Below are positions 18,495 to 24,970 of a DNA stretch of 35,866 nucleotides, piece by piece (position 1 is the stretch's first letter; every line of letters begins with the position of its first letter). The DNA is taken from the IMG/VR virus record IMGVR_UViG_3300006790_000053, positions 1 through 35,866 of that record. One strand, 5' to 3'. The notes beneath the pieces were generated by a model, which saw nothing but the letters and a program-made list of their open reading frames with translations, ran no database searches and was not told the origin of the DNA. Both the position numbers and the translations under genes were made by a program. This stretch comes from a virus.

Positions 18495-20235
18495 GCAAAG
18501 CATTAAAGCAGTCCGCGAGATGTACGCCGAGTTCGGCGACTTCCTGCATGACGTGTGGATGGGACTGCAACTCCCGCAGCCCACAGCCAGGCAGTACGAG
18601 ATCGCCGACTTCATGCAGCACGGCGGCTCGGCTGTGTTCGTCGCCGGCCAGCGTGGCATCGGCAAGTCCTGGATCGCAGCCAGCTACGGGATCTGGCGCC
18701 TGCTGCACGATCCCTCGGTCAACGTGTTCACCCTGTCCGCGTCTGCCGAGAAAGCAAACGAGCTCAGCCTGTTTGCCAAGCGCCTGCTAACCAACCCGCG
18801 CCTGCCGATGCTGCACCACCTCGCGCCGGCAGCGAACAGCCGGGACAACATCGCGCGTTGGGATGTCGCGCCTGCGCCGAACCAGCAAATGCCTAGCTGG
18901 AAAGCTATCGGTGTCGAGGGTCAGATCCAGGGCGCGCGTAGCAACCTAGTCATCCTCGACGACATCGAGTCGATGGCTAACTCCAAGACTCCCATGTCCC
19001 GCGAGCAGTTGCTGCGGCAGGCCATGGACGTTGAGTCCACCAAGATCCCGGACGACCCCAACGCGCAGACAATCTGGCTCGGCACGTATCAGTCGACCGA
19101 CTCGATCTACAAGCAACTGCGCGAGCGCGGCGTGGCATCGCGGATGTGGCCGTCGCGCTACCCGTCAGCCGATGCGATGGCTGCGTACTCGGGTTGCCTG
19201 GCTCCGTCGATTGAGAAGGAGCTCGAGCAGGATCCGGGCCTCGCGTCCGCCGGCATTGAGGGCCGGGGTGCGCCCATCGATCCGCAGCGATTCGGTGACG
19301 AGTTCCTGCTGCAGCGCGAGCGACTGTTGGGTAAGGCGCAGTTTGAACTGCAGTTCCAGTTGAACCCGCACCTGTCCGACCTCGACGCATACCCGCTGCG
19401 TTGCGAGGACGTGATCGTCGCGCACCTCACGCCCGATGGTGTGCCGGACGAGATCGCACCATCAGGTCGGGCGGAAGACCAGGCCGGGGATCTCCCGTGC
19501 GTGGGTCACAGCGGCGACTCCTTCTACCGCGCCGGCAAGTGGGAAGGCACGACCGTGCCATACGATCACATCGTCTGCGCTATCGACCCGTCAGGATCGG
19601 GCCGAGATGAGACCGCCTGGGTCATTGCAGCGGTGACTCTAGGTCGGATGTTCGTGCTGGACTGGGGCGGTCGGCAGGACGGAGCCAGCCAGCAAACCCT
19701 CGACGTGATCGCGAAGGCGTGTCGCAGGTGGAGCGTGACCGAGATCCTGCTGGAGCGGAACTTCGGCGGCGGAACCTGGACTGAGCTCCTGCAAGGTACG
19801 CTCCGCAAGGTGTACCCGTGCAGCGTCACGGAGGTGCAGGCCAAGGGATCCAAGGAGCAGCGGATCGCAGACATCCTGGAGCCAATCGTCCAGGCTCGCA
19901 AGCTGGTGATGGATGAGCGCGCCATCGCGTCCGAGTTCACGTGGGCATCGCGGCAGGAGTTGCCGGAGGCCGCGCGCGCTCGCCTGCTGGTCTACCAAAT
20001 GGCCCACCTCAAGCGCGAAAAGGGATGCCTGGAATGGGACGACCGCGTCGATGCCCTCGCGATTGCGGCGCAGTCCCTGCGTAAGCACGTCGGCCTCGAC
20101 CCCGACGAGCAAGCGGCTAGGCTCCGGGACGAGCGGCTCGATGCCGCCCTGGAATCCTTCCGCGATAGCGTGATCAGCCCAGGCCCCCCGAAAGGGAATG
20201 CTTGGGTGACCCTTCCGGGATCCAGACGCCGGTGA
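18484..20235 (+). CDS. Terminase large subunit (T7 gp19-like)
   Basis: 583 aa packaging ATPase-nuclease that pumps DNA into the prohead through the portal. Walker A is at about 54-63 (AGQRGIGKSW, K61). Walker B and the catalytic acid are at 155-161 (LVILDDIE, D159/D160). The RNase-H-like nuclease domain begins at AIDPSGSGRDETAW (D368) and continues with LLERNFGGG and a late D-x-x-D-A-L region (WDDRVDALAIAA). T7-like large terminases share the RG(I/V)GKS form of Walker A. The start has AGGAG 7 nt upstream. It is the last rightward gene before the non-coding region facing the integrase. Confidence 0.93.
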   Translation: MANEQSIKAVREMYAEFGDFLHDVWMGLQLPQPTARQYEIADFMQHGGSAVFVAGQRGIGKSWIAASYGIWRLLHDPSVNVFTLSASAEKANELSLFAKRLLTNPRLPMLHHLAPAANSRDNIARWDVAPAPNQQMPSWKAIGVEGQIQGARSNLVILDDIESMANSKTPMSREQLLRQAMDVESTKIPDDPNAQTIWLGTYQSTDSIYKQLRERGVASRMWPSRYPSADAMAAYSGCLAPSIEKELEQDPGLASAGIEGRGAPIDPQRFGDEFLLQRERLLGKAQFELQFQLNPHLSDLDAYPLRCEDVIVAHLTPDGVPDEIAPSGRAEDQAGDLPCVGHSGDSFYRAGKWEGTTVPYDHIVCAIDPSGSGRDETAWVIAAVTLGRMFVLDWGGRQDGASQQTLDVIAKACRRWSVTEILLERNFGGGTWTELLQGTLRKVYPCSVTEVQAKGSKEQRIADILEPIVQARKLVMDERAIASEFTWASRQELPEAARARLLVYQMAHLKREKGCLEWDDRVDALAIAAQSLRKHVGLDPDEQAARLRDERLDAALESFRDSVISPGPPKGNAWVTLPGSRRR

Positions 20236-20475
20236 CTTAGCGCGCGCAGGCACGCACGCACGCACGCACGCGCACACGCGCACACACACGCACGCGCGTT
20301 TTGGATAGGGGGCGCGGTCGCCGCACCGCGTCGAGGATCCCCGCGCGGCATCGGGGCCAAATCGCAGGGCATCGCGTCAGACGCGCGTTAAGGGGTCGCC
20401 ACGACGCGAAGGGCCGCAAGTAGGCTCATCACCCACCTGCGGCCAAGCGTGCAGCAGAGGCCCTCTGTGCGCGTC
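20236..20475. other. Non-coding 240-bp region between terminase and integrase; candidate attP region
   Basis: No convincing gene. It holds the alternating CA/CG tract (20251-20299), a hairpin of GGCCGCA (20412-20418) with TGCGGCC (20438-20444), and a small dyad CAGAG-GCC-CTCTG (20455-20467). It lies between convergent genes and directly 3' of the integrase, where attP commonly sits. The hairpins may act as transcription barriers, although no T-tract follows. Neither a core attachment site nor a tRNA fragment can be recognised by eye. Confidence 0.4.
20251..20299. repeat. Alternating purine-pyrimidine tract (CACG)n/(CA)n
   Basis: 49 consecutive bases alternate strictly between pyrimidine and purine, beginning with four to five CACG units and ending in CACGCGCG. 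Such sequences can adopt left-handed Z-DNA under negative supercoiling and are prone to replication slippage. It begins 15 nt after the terminase stop. Confidence 0.9.
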
Positions 20476-21264
20476 TCAGGAGATGCCCTCCATCGCCTCG
20501 CGCAGGGCGCGGTCACTCGGTCGCGAGTACCACTTGAGCGTGGTCTCGGCCTTCGCGTGTCGCATGAGCCGCTGCGCCACGTGGATCTTCACCCCGCTGT
20601 CGAGTAGCTGCGCGCCGAAGTACCCCCGCAGGGAATAGAACGTCCGCCGCCGACCGAGGCTGTCGTGCTGCTCGATCCCCACCGCCGCGAGATCGCAGCG
20701 CAGGGTCTCGGCGAGGTTCCGCCAGCCCCACTCCGTGAGGCGCGCGTAAGCCCCCGTCCGTAGCCGCATCTCGACCTCAAAGGGGAGCGGCAGGGTGTCA
20801 GCGCGTCGGCTCTTCTGTGCGCTCGCTGGCAGCCTCAGGACGAACACGTCCGGCTCGGTCTGCACGATATCCCGGTCGGGATTGATGCGCCGGATCTCGA
20901 CAGGGCGCAGCCCCGTGCGTGCCGCGATCAAGTAGAGGTCGCGCCGCGCTGCCGGGATGCGCTCGTCCGTGGTCAGGGCCTCAACGTGTTCCGGCTCCAG
21001 AGATCCCGGCTCTGCCGTCCGGCCCGTGCGCCGTGCTGGCTTCACCAGCCGCTGCAACTCGGCGATGCTCGCCCACCGACCGTAGCTGCGAAGCACCGTC
21101 ACCACGTGCTGCGTCGATGCGTCGCTGCGCTGCTGCGCGTATCGGTTGACGAGGCCCTGCGCCTTGGCAGGATCGGCTGCGAATCGGCGCAGGACAGACT
21201 GCACTTGGCGCACGTATTTGTCCGTCTTGCCGAGGCCCTCAAGGTGCGTCAGGTAGTCGATCAT
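20476..21264 (-). CDS. Tyrosine-family integrase
   Basis: 262 aa site-specific recombinase. The catalytic domain shows AARTGLRPVEIRRI (first Arg), a beta-hairpin with a possible Lys (AQKSRRADTLPLP), YSLRGYFGAQL (second Arg of the box-II region, with Y at the usual His position), LMRHAKAETTLKWY (His/Arg, and the nucleophile Tyr at the end). The N-terminal 90 residues form a short SAM-like core-binding domain (IDYLTHLEGLGKTDKYVRQV). I start at the ATG at 21264, which overlaps the upstream stop as ATGA. The longer 306-aa frame would run through the upstream gene. Last gene of the leftward operon; implies integration capacity. Confidence 0.88.
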   Translation of the reverse strand: MIDYLTHLEGLGKTDKYVRQVQSVLRRFAADPAKAQGLVNRYAQQRSDASTQHVVTVLRSYGRWASIAELQRLVKPARRTGRTAEPGSLEPEHVEALTTDERIPAARRDLYLIAARTGLRPVEIRRINPDRDIVQTEPDVFVLRLPASAQKSRRADTLPLPFEVEMRLRTGAYARLTEWGWRNLAETLRCDLAAVGIEQHDSLGRRRTFYSLRGYFGAQLLDSGVKIHVAQRLMRHAKAETTLKWYSRPSDRALREAMEGIS

Positions 21265-21512
21265 CCGACCACCTCCGTCAGCGTGTCGAGGTCGAATGCA
21301 TCGCACGGGTGGATCTTCCACGTGGCTTGTTCGCGCAGCGAGTTGGTACGCGCTTCGATCACGTATGCCAGCGACACGCGGCAGCAGGAAAAGCACTCGA
21401 CCTCGTTCCCGTTGGTCAGGGAGTAAAGCCGTCCGGCGCGAGCGTCGAGCAGTAGTTCGTCGTACCGCTCGCGCGTTACGGCCATAGGCTTGAAGGAATC
21501 AGGCTGTGTCAT
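21261..21512 (-). CDS. Unknown small protein upstream of integrase
   Basis: 83 aa. It has three clustered cysteines (CFSCC) and a later Cys (HPC), which could bind metal, but the pattern is not a standard zinc finger. An internal Met (position 10, MAVTRERYDELLLDARAGRL) could be the true start. It overlaps the integrase by ATGA, so the two are co-translated; an excisionase or integrase-accessory role is possible only by position. No family recognised. Confidence 0.6.
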   Translation of the reverse strand: MTQPDSFKPMAVTRERYDELLLDARAGRLYSLTNGNEVECFSCCRVSLAYVIEARTNSLREQATWKIHPCDAFDLDTLTEVVG

Positions 21513-21571
21513 ACCGCCGAAGCCCCGCGACGCTCAAGGCGGCACGGGGCTGGGGCTGTGTGGTGATCGGG

Positions 21572-21655
21572 TCAGGTGATGCACCAGATGACGTAGAGCA
21601 GGGCCACAAAAAGCAGCAGATCTAGCCAATCGAGACGGTCGCGGTCGTCGCTCAT
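21572..21655 (-). CDS. 27-aa membrane peptide
   Basis: A very short ORF, MSDDRDRLDWLDLLLFVALL followed by YVIWCIT and a TGA stop. It has a charged N-terminus followed by one hydrophobic helix of about 17 residues. It fills most of the gap between the 83-aa and 79-aa leftward genes, in the same orientation. Small phage peptides of this design can modulate membrane proteins or lysis, but no specific role can be claimed. No clear Shine-Dalgarno is seen. Confidence 0.5.
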   Translation of the reverse strand: MSDDRDRLDWLDLLLFVALLYVIWCIT

Positions 21656-21657
21656 GG

Positions 21658-21897
21658 CTAGAACCTATCCGGGCTTAGCACCTTGTCCGTGCATTCAACC
21701 GGATACCACGGGTCATTCTTACTAGTCCCGCACCTATCCCACGCCTCGATGAAGCGGCTGAGCCACTCGCGCTCCGGGCCATCGCCCATCTCGGCCCAAA
21801 GGGAGAAAGCGCAGTCGGGATCGATCCCGCGCGCCTCGCACCACGCATCGAGCAAGCGACTAAGGCGGTCTTCCTGATGTCGAGTAAGGCTGTGCAT
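21658..21897 (-). CDS. Unknown 79-aa protein
   Basis: 79 aa from the ATG overlapping the upstream stop by 1 nt (a GTG 3 nt earlier is also in frame). The sequence is helical, acidic and tryptophan-rich (RLSRLLDAWCEARGID, EREWLSRFIEAWDRC). No motif recognised. It is part of the tightly packed leftward operon. Confidence 0.6.
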   Translation of the reverse strand: MHSLTRHQEDRLSRLLDAWCEARGIDPDCAFSLWAEMGDGPEREWLSRFIEAWDRCGTSKNDPWYPVECTDKVLSPDRF

Positions 21898-22511
21898 CAC
21901 TTAGCCTCCCATCCCTCGCCGTCGCAGCGTGGACACGGGAAGCGCATACAAATGTCATCACTCCCGCTCCCTTTACACGCAGGGCAGTTCTTCAGCTTTT
22001 CAAGCTGTACATCGCGAGATTCGATTTCGACCTCTTCGCATACCTCGTTTAAGACACGCTCCGCAGCCTCCATCGCTTCTTCAATCTTTTCGCCGTAAGC
22101 GTCCACAGCCGCGATTTGGTGGAAGTCCTCGTTACGGACGGTGTCGGTGTCGATCTCGACCACCACCTTGGTCTTAAGGTAATACTCGACCTCGACCTCG
22201 TAATAGGCTGAGGTCGGGTCGGCCTCGTCAGGGTCGCGCTTGATCGCGTCAAACTCGCCGAGCGCGCCATCGATCTTCAGCAGCAGTCCGTCCCAGCATG
22301 GGCTGTCCCAGTCGCGCCTAACCTTGTCCTCCGAGATGAAAGCATCCAGGGACATGAAGCGCATCCGCGTGATCTCAAACCAAAGATCGTGCAACTCGGT
22401 GTCATCGGGGTGCATCTCGCGTAGCTCATTCGCGTGGCCGCTGATGATGTCGGATTCAATGTCATTGACGCGCTGCCAAAGAGCGCAGGGAAAAATGGAT
22501 TTTGCAGTCAT
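21897..22511 (-). CDS. Unknown protein with C-terminal DnaJ-type zinc motif
   Basis: 204 aa. Residues 1-170 are acidic and mixed alpha/beta with no recognised family. The C-terminus carries NCPACKGSG and PCPRCDGEGW, two CxxCxGxG repeats like half of the DnaJ central zinc-finger module. In phage proteins this usually marks a zinc-binding region used for protein or nucleic-acid contact. The ATG is preceded by ACACACAG and 4 nt rather than a Shine-Dalgarno, as in the upstream gene. Confidence 0.7.
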   Translation of the reverse strand: MTAKSIFPCALWQRVNDIESDIISGHANELREMHPDDTELHDLWFEITRMRFMSLDAFISEDKVRRDWDSPCWDGLLLKIDGALGEFDAIKRDPDEADPTSAYYEVEVEYYLKTKVVVEIDTDTVRNEDFHQIAAVDAYGEKIEEAMEAAERVLNEVCEEVEIESRDVQLEKLKNCPACKGSGSDDICMRFPCPRCDGEGWEAK

Positions 22512-22532
22512 GGCTCTGTGTGTGGTTCGGGG

Positions 22533-22847
22533 TTAGGCGGTGCGCTTGCCGCCCGTGATGCGGAAGGAGAGGAAGCGATCACCACCGTAGGTGAAGGAGT
22601 GCGGCAGCAGTTCGGCTTCGTACTCCATGTGGCGATCAAGCCAAGCCTGCGCCGCGATTGCTGCGTTGGTCGCCTGCGGCAGGCCGGGATCGAAGGCTAC
22701 GCGGACGCTGCGCTTCGGCGACAGCCGCCCCTCATCGGTGCGCGCAGTCATGGTGCCGTTGCCTGCGCTGTAGCGCACACGGATTGCGACGCTCGGCTGC
22801 GGGGTTGGGATCATTTCCCCGGTGGTGGGATCTTGTACGGATTGCAT
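22533..22847 (-). CDS. Unknown 104-aa protein
   Basis: Start chosen at the ATG at 22847 (MQSVQDPTTGEMIPTPQPS); the frame upstream of it is non-coding in character. Composition suggests a small beta-rich protein (VAIRVRYSAGNGTMTA, FLSFRITGGKR). No family recognised. The ATG is preceded by ACACACAG plus 4 nt. A shared 11-mer operator-like sequence lies 67-77 nt upstream. Confidence 0.6.
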   Translation of the reverse strand: MQSVQDPTTGEMIPTPQPSVAIRVRYSAGNGTMTARTDEGRLSPKRSVRVAFDPGLPQATNAAIAAQAWLDRHMEYEAELLPHSFTYGGDRFLSFRITGGKRTA

Positions 22848-23001
22848 GTTTCTGTGTGTTAGGTGGTCGGCGGGTTGCCGCCACGCCCCTATCCTATCGA
22901 CCATTCCACATTACCGATCCCATAAATCGGAGGCAAACTTGGATTTACCTAACTCAAGCTGTGCTAAGCAGTTACGCAGAGTCGTGTTGCCAGGCACACG
23001 G
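22848..23001 (-). promoter_or_regulatory. Leftward intergenic region with operator-like element and weak promoter
   Basis: 154 bp between two leftward genes, the largest gap in this operon. On the minus strand it contains TTGCCT, 17 nt, then TAATGT, a weak sigma70-like arrangement. The spacer is the inverse of CCGATCCCATAaatCGG (22914-22930), which overlaps the candidate promoter. The 11-mer CCGATCCCATA recurs at 24407-24417 upstream of the first leftward gene. It could be a repressor-controlled internal promoter. Confidence 0.35.
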
Positions 23002-23331
23002 TTAATCGGCCCCAAACAGCGCCCGATAGGCCCGTGCGTAGTGCAGTCCCCACGTGTCGCCGTGGTCATCCGGCCCCCAATCCCGGCGAGGCGATCCAGC
23101 GCCCCAGCAGTCAAGCGCGTGCGCCCACTCATGCACTAAGAAGTGCAGCGCGACGCAGAGCGGGAGGTCGGGATCGACCCTGATAAGCAGTCGTCGCCGC
23201 TTCCCCTTCCCCCGCAGTTCGCAAGTGCCGAGGCATTCCGGGGTGCGCGCCCGGACTACGCGCACGGGTAGAGGTGGTGGTGCTTCCTGCCGCAGCACCG
23301 CGACAGCCGCCGTCCACGCGGGATCAGGCAC
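23002..23331 (-). CDS. Small zinc metallopeptidase-like protein (HExxH...HGxxW)
   Basis: 109 aa from a GTG start right behind AGGAG, overlapping the upstream stop by 8 nt. The C-terminal half has FLVHEWAHALDCW (H67, E68, H71) and then DDHGDTWGLHYARAYRALFG, with H90 a likely third zinc ligand in an HGxxW pattern seen in SprT-like and related phage zincin-fold proteins. The N-terminal part has a CLGTC pair. The longer frame to 23700 is a shadow of the 250-aa gene. Substrate unknown: anti-host, head maturation or lysis roles are all possible. Confidence 0.72.
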   Translation of the reverse strand: MPDPAWTAAVAVLRQEAPPPLPVRVVRARTPECLGTCELRGKGKRRRLLIRVDPDLPLCVALHFLVHEWAHALDCWGAGSPRRDWGPDDHGDTWGLHYARAYRALFGAD

Positions 23332-24076
23332 GGCTCCTGGATCGCGCCTTGGCACGGCTGCGCGCTGGCATATCGACCGTGAACCACTCCCGTAGCTGTC
23401 GCCGCCGCTCGATATCGGCGGGGTCAGGCTCGATGCCCTGCGCGCGCTCCGCAAGGTAGGCCATGGCTTCGGCTTCGTAATGCTCGGCGTTCGCTTCCTG
23501 GATCCGCGCGGCCAGCGTCGGTGAGTCTCGCAGCAGCCGCCACACCTGACGGCGCGGCCCACGCCGCCCCCGGTCGCCGTGCTGCTGCACGTATGCCTCC
23601 AGCAGGACGCTGTTGGCAGACGCGGCGCACGTGCGGTCGGACATCGGCCATCGCTCGGGGTCGCGCTCAGGGGATGTACGGAACACCACCGGAGCAGCAC
23701 ACGCTTGGGCGATCCAGAACGCCGAGCCGAAGCCGCGCCCCGTCAGCGAGTACGGCCACGTGTCCCGCAGCACCTCGGCCAGCCGATGCGGCCCCCGCGT
23801 GTACAGCAGGAACTCCCGCGCTGCCTTGGCTCCGGCCAGCGTCCACGCCGCACGCCGCTGGCGGTCACCCTTCCACCGCTCCCGCACCCAGCGGTACTCA
23901 AGGTAGACATCGGGGAACCACGGCGCACCGACCCCGGCCTCGAGATGCCCGTACCGCCTCCACCTGTAGTGATGCGACGCGCAATAGGGTGTGCGGTCAT
24001 TGCGTCGGCCCTGTCGGCAACCCTCGGCCCTGCACGCACCCAGCGCGCTGCGTCGGCGCAGTTCGCGGTAGGTCAT
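23324..24076 (-). CDS. Unknown 250-aa basic protein with N-terminal zinc-knuckle-like motif
   Basis: The N-terminus shows CRAEGCRQGRRNDRTPYCAS, then HHYRWRRYG, which resembles the C...GC...C..H..RWRRxG zinc module found at the start of many phage HNH or DNA-binding proteins. No HNH core follows. The rest is arginine- and tryptophan-rich and mostly helical, ending in an RSRAKARSRSRA basic tail suited to nucleic acid contact. The ATG overlaps the upstream stop (ATGA). Function unknown. Confidence 0.65.
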   Translation of the reverse strand: MTYRELRRRSALGACRAEGCRQGRRNDRTPYCASHHYRWRRYGHLEAGVGAPWFPDVYLEYRWVRERWKGDRQRRAAWTLAGAKAAREFLLYTRGPHRLAEVLRDTWPYSLTGRGFGSAFWIAQACAAPVVFRTSPERDPERWPMSDRTCAASANSVLLEAYVQQHGDRGRRGPRRQVWRLLRDSPTLAARIQEANAEHYEAEAMAYLAERAQGIEPDPADIERRRQLREWFTVDMPARSRAKARSRSRA

Positions 24077-24294
24077 CGGCGCTCCGTCCGGCCTCGCATC
24101 TTTTCGACGAAGGCATCCAGCTCATCGCTGCCCACGGCCTCCCCGGCTCGCTCGGGGCGCTTCGTGGCACGTAGGTAGGATACGGCATTAGCAACGTCAG
24201 ACGGCTTGCTGTCGGGATCCCGGAGCCGCGCCAGCAGTTGCCGCACGGTCTCGACGTGTAGCTGGTCGAGTAGGTCGTCGAACTCTGCGCTCAT
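24073..24294 (-). CDS. Small helical protein, possible small terminase subunit
   Basis: 73 aa. The pattern FDDLLDQLHVETVRQLLARL, then D-P-x-S-K-P-S-D-V-A-N-A-V-S-Y-L, resembles the helical core of small terminases in T7-like marine and soil podoviruses (LHxxxAxxLLxRIxxGxAtaxElxxarqfLk, from memory). It is the first gene of the leftward operon, about 4 kb from the large terminase and on the opposite strand, which is unusual. The frame upstream of the ATG at 24294 looks non-coding. No other small terminase candidate is seen. A DNA-binding regulator is the main alternative. Confidence 0.45.
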   Translation of the reverse strand: MSAEFDDLLDQLHVETVRQLLARLRDPDSKPSDVANAVSYLRATKRPERAGEAVGSDELDAFVEKMRGRTERR

Positions 24295-24408
24295 GCGTCC
24301 AGGGTAGGTGGTGGTGGTGCTGCGCTTTCCACGGATGATGGGGGTGGGTGGTAGGCGACTCAATGGGTGGGGGGCCCCCTGCCGCTCGGCGAGCCGCCAC
24401 GGCCCACC

Positions 24409-24430
24409 GATCCCATAGGCCGATGGGATC
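24409..24430. promoter_or_regulatory. Operator-like perfect dyad
   Basis: GATCCCAT and ATGGGATC, 8-bp perfect arms around a 6-nt spacer, lie 115 nt upstream of the first leftward gene. The left half with its two flanking bases and next base (CCGATCCCATA) is repeated at 22914-22924 upstream of another leftward gene. This is consistent with binding of a dimeric repressor; no T-tract follows, so it is not an intrinsic terminator. Confidence 0.5.
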
Positions 24431-24556
24431 CAACCGCTTACCTGGCAAGGACTTACGCGCGCCGACCCCCCACCCGGTCGCTCGCAAGACCCCCACCCCA
24501 CGGGGGGTGACGCGGTCGCTCGTTCGCTATGTTGACCACACGAATCGCGAACGGTG

Positions 24557-24584
24557 TTTGGATTTTCCCCCGCGCCCGTATACT
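24557..24584 (+). promoter_or_regulatory. Candidate sigma70 promoter for the rightward operon
   Basis: TTTGGA (24557-24562), a 16-nt spacer and TATACT (24579-24584). The -10 is strong, the -35 is weak, so an activator is possible. Transcription would start near 24591, about 36 nt before the terminator hairpin and 83 nt before the first rightward gene. Confidence 0.4.
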
Positions 24585-24626
24585 CATGTCTCACGCGGCT
24601 CATGGGTTCGTGTGTGTTCTGTGTCT

Positions 24627-24656
24627 GGGGGCTGGCTTGCGCTGGCCCCCTTTTTT
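24627..24656 (+). terminator. Intrinsic terminator inside the leader of the rightward operon
   Basis: The stem GGGGGCTGGC (24627-24636) pairs with GCTGGCCCCC (24641-24650), 10 bp including two wobbles, around a TTGC loop, followed directly by six T (24651-24656). It points rightward and sits 17 nt upstream of the first rightward gene. It must either be read through (antitermination or attenuation) or end a short RNA from the upstream promoter. Confidence 0.8.
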
Positions 24657-24673
24657 CATGTATACCTTTCCGC

Positions 24674-24970
24674 ATGACACAGACGCCCTACCACCGCCGG
24701 CTACGGCCCGTCCGCCCCAGCTATCGGGATCGCATGGTTCTCAAGCGGCTGCAGACCGTATTGCCTGGTGAGCTCGGGGAGCCGATCCGCTTGGCGACGC
24801 GATACCTGTCGATCCTGACCGGGATCGGGCAGGGGCATTGCACGATGCACCTGAAGCGGCTGGAACACCTCCGGCTGATCGAGTGCTATGAGCGGCAGCG
24901 TCAGGGCAGCAAGAAGGGTGGCCTGTACAGACTGACCCGTCGCGGCTCCGCGTTTGACTGCGAGGTCTAG
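24674..24970 (+). CDS. Winged-helix DNA-binding protein
   Basis: 98 aa from the ATG at 24674; the longer in-frame extension runs through the terminator and is not coding. Residues about 35-90 show a winged helix: LGEPIRLATRYLSILTGIG, then GHCTMHLKRLEHLRLIECYE (recognition helix and second strand), then GGLYRLTRRG (wing). A basic N-terminus precedes it. As first gene of the rightward operon it could be an early regulator or replication accessory protein. It overlaps the initiator gene by 1 nt (TAGTG). Confidence 0.7.
   Translation: MTQTPYHRRLRPVRPSYRDRMVLKRLQTVLPGELGEPIRLATRYLSILTGIGQGHCTMHLKRLEHLRLIECYERQRQGSKKGGLYRLTRRGSAFDCEV

Larger units (their letters stand above)
24295..24673. promoter_or_regulatory. 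Divergent control region between leftward and rightward operons
   Basis: 379 bp without a convincing gene. It contains: a perfect dyad GATCCCAT-6-ATGGGATC (24409-24430); direct repeats CGGTCGCTCG at 24475-24484 and 24513-24522; a dyad CACCCC/GGGGTG (24494-24509); an inverted repeat CGTTCGC/GCGAACG (24521-24527 with 24547-24553); a sigma70-like -10 TATACT (24579-24584); and an intrinsic terminator (24627-24656). The layout is like a temperate-phage immunity or switch region, although no CI-like repressor is recognised. Confidence 0.55.

Noticed and set aside
20300-20475. tRNA gene or tRNA 3' fragment as attP core
   Set aside because: No T-loop GGTTCRA or acceptor pairing could be found by eye; the region is only a candidate for attP.
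23521-24178. Rightward frames of about 200 aa opposite the zinc-finger-like gene
   Set aside because: R/A/P/T-rich shadows of the leftward genes, with no ribosome binding site or motif.
24295-24675. N-terminal extension of the 73-aa leftward gene to 200 aa
   Set aside because: The extension crosses dyads, the terminator and the promoter region and reads as non-coding; the ATG at 24294 is the natural start.
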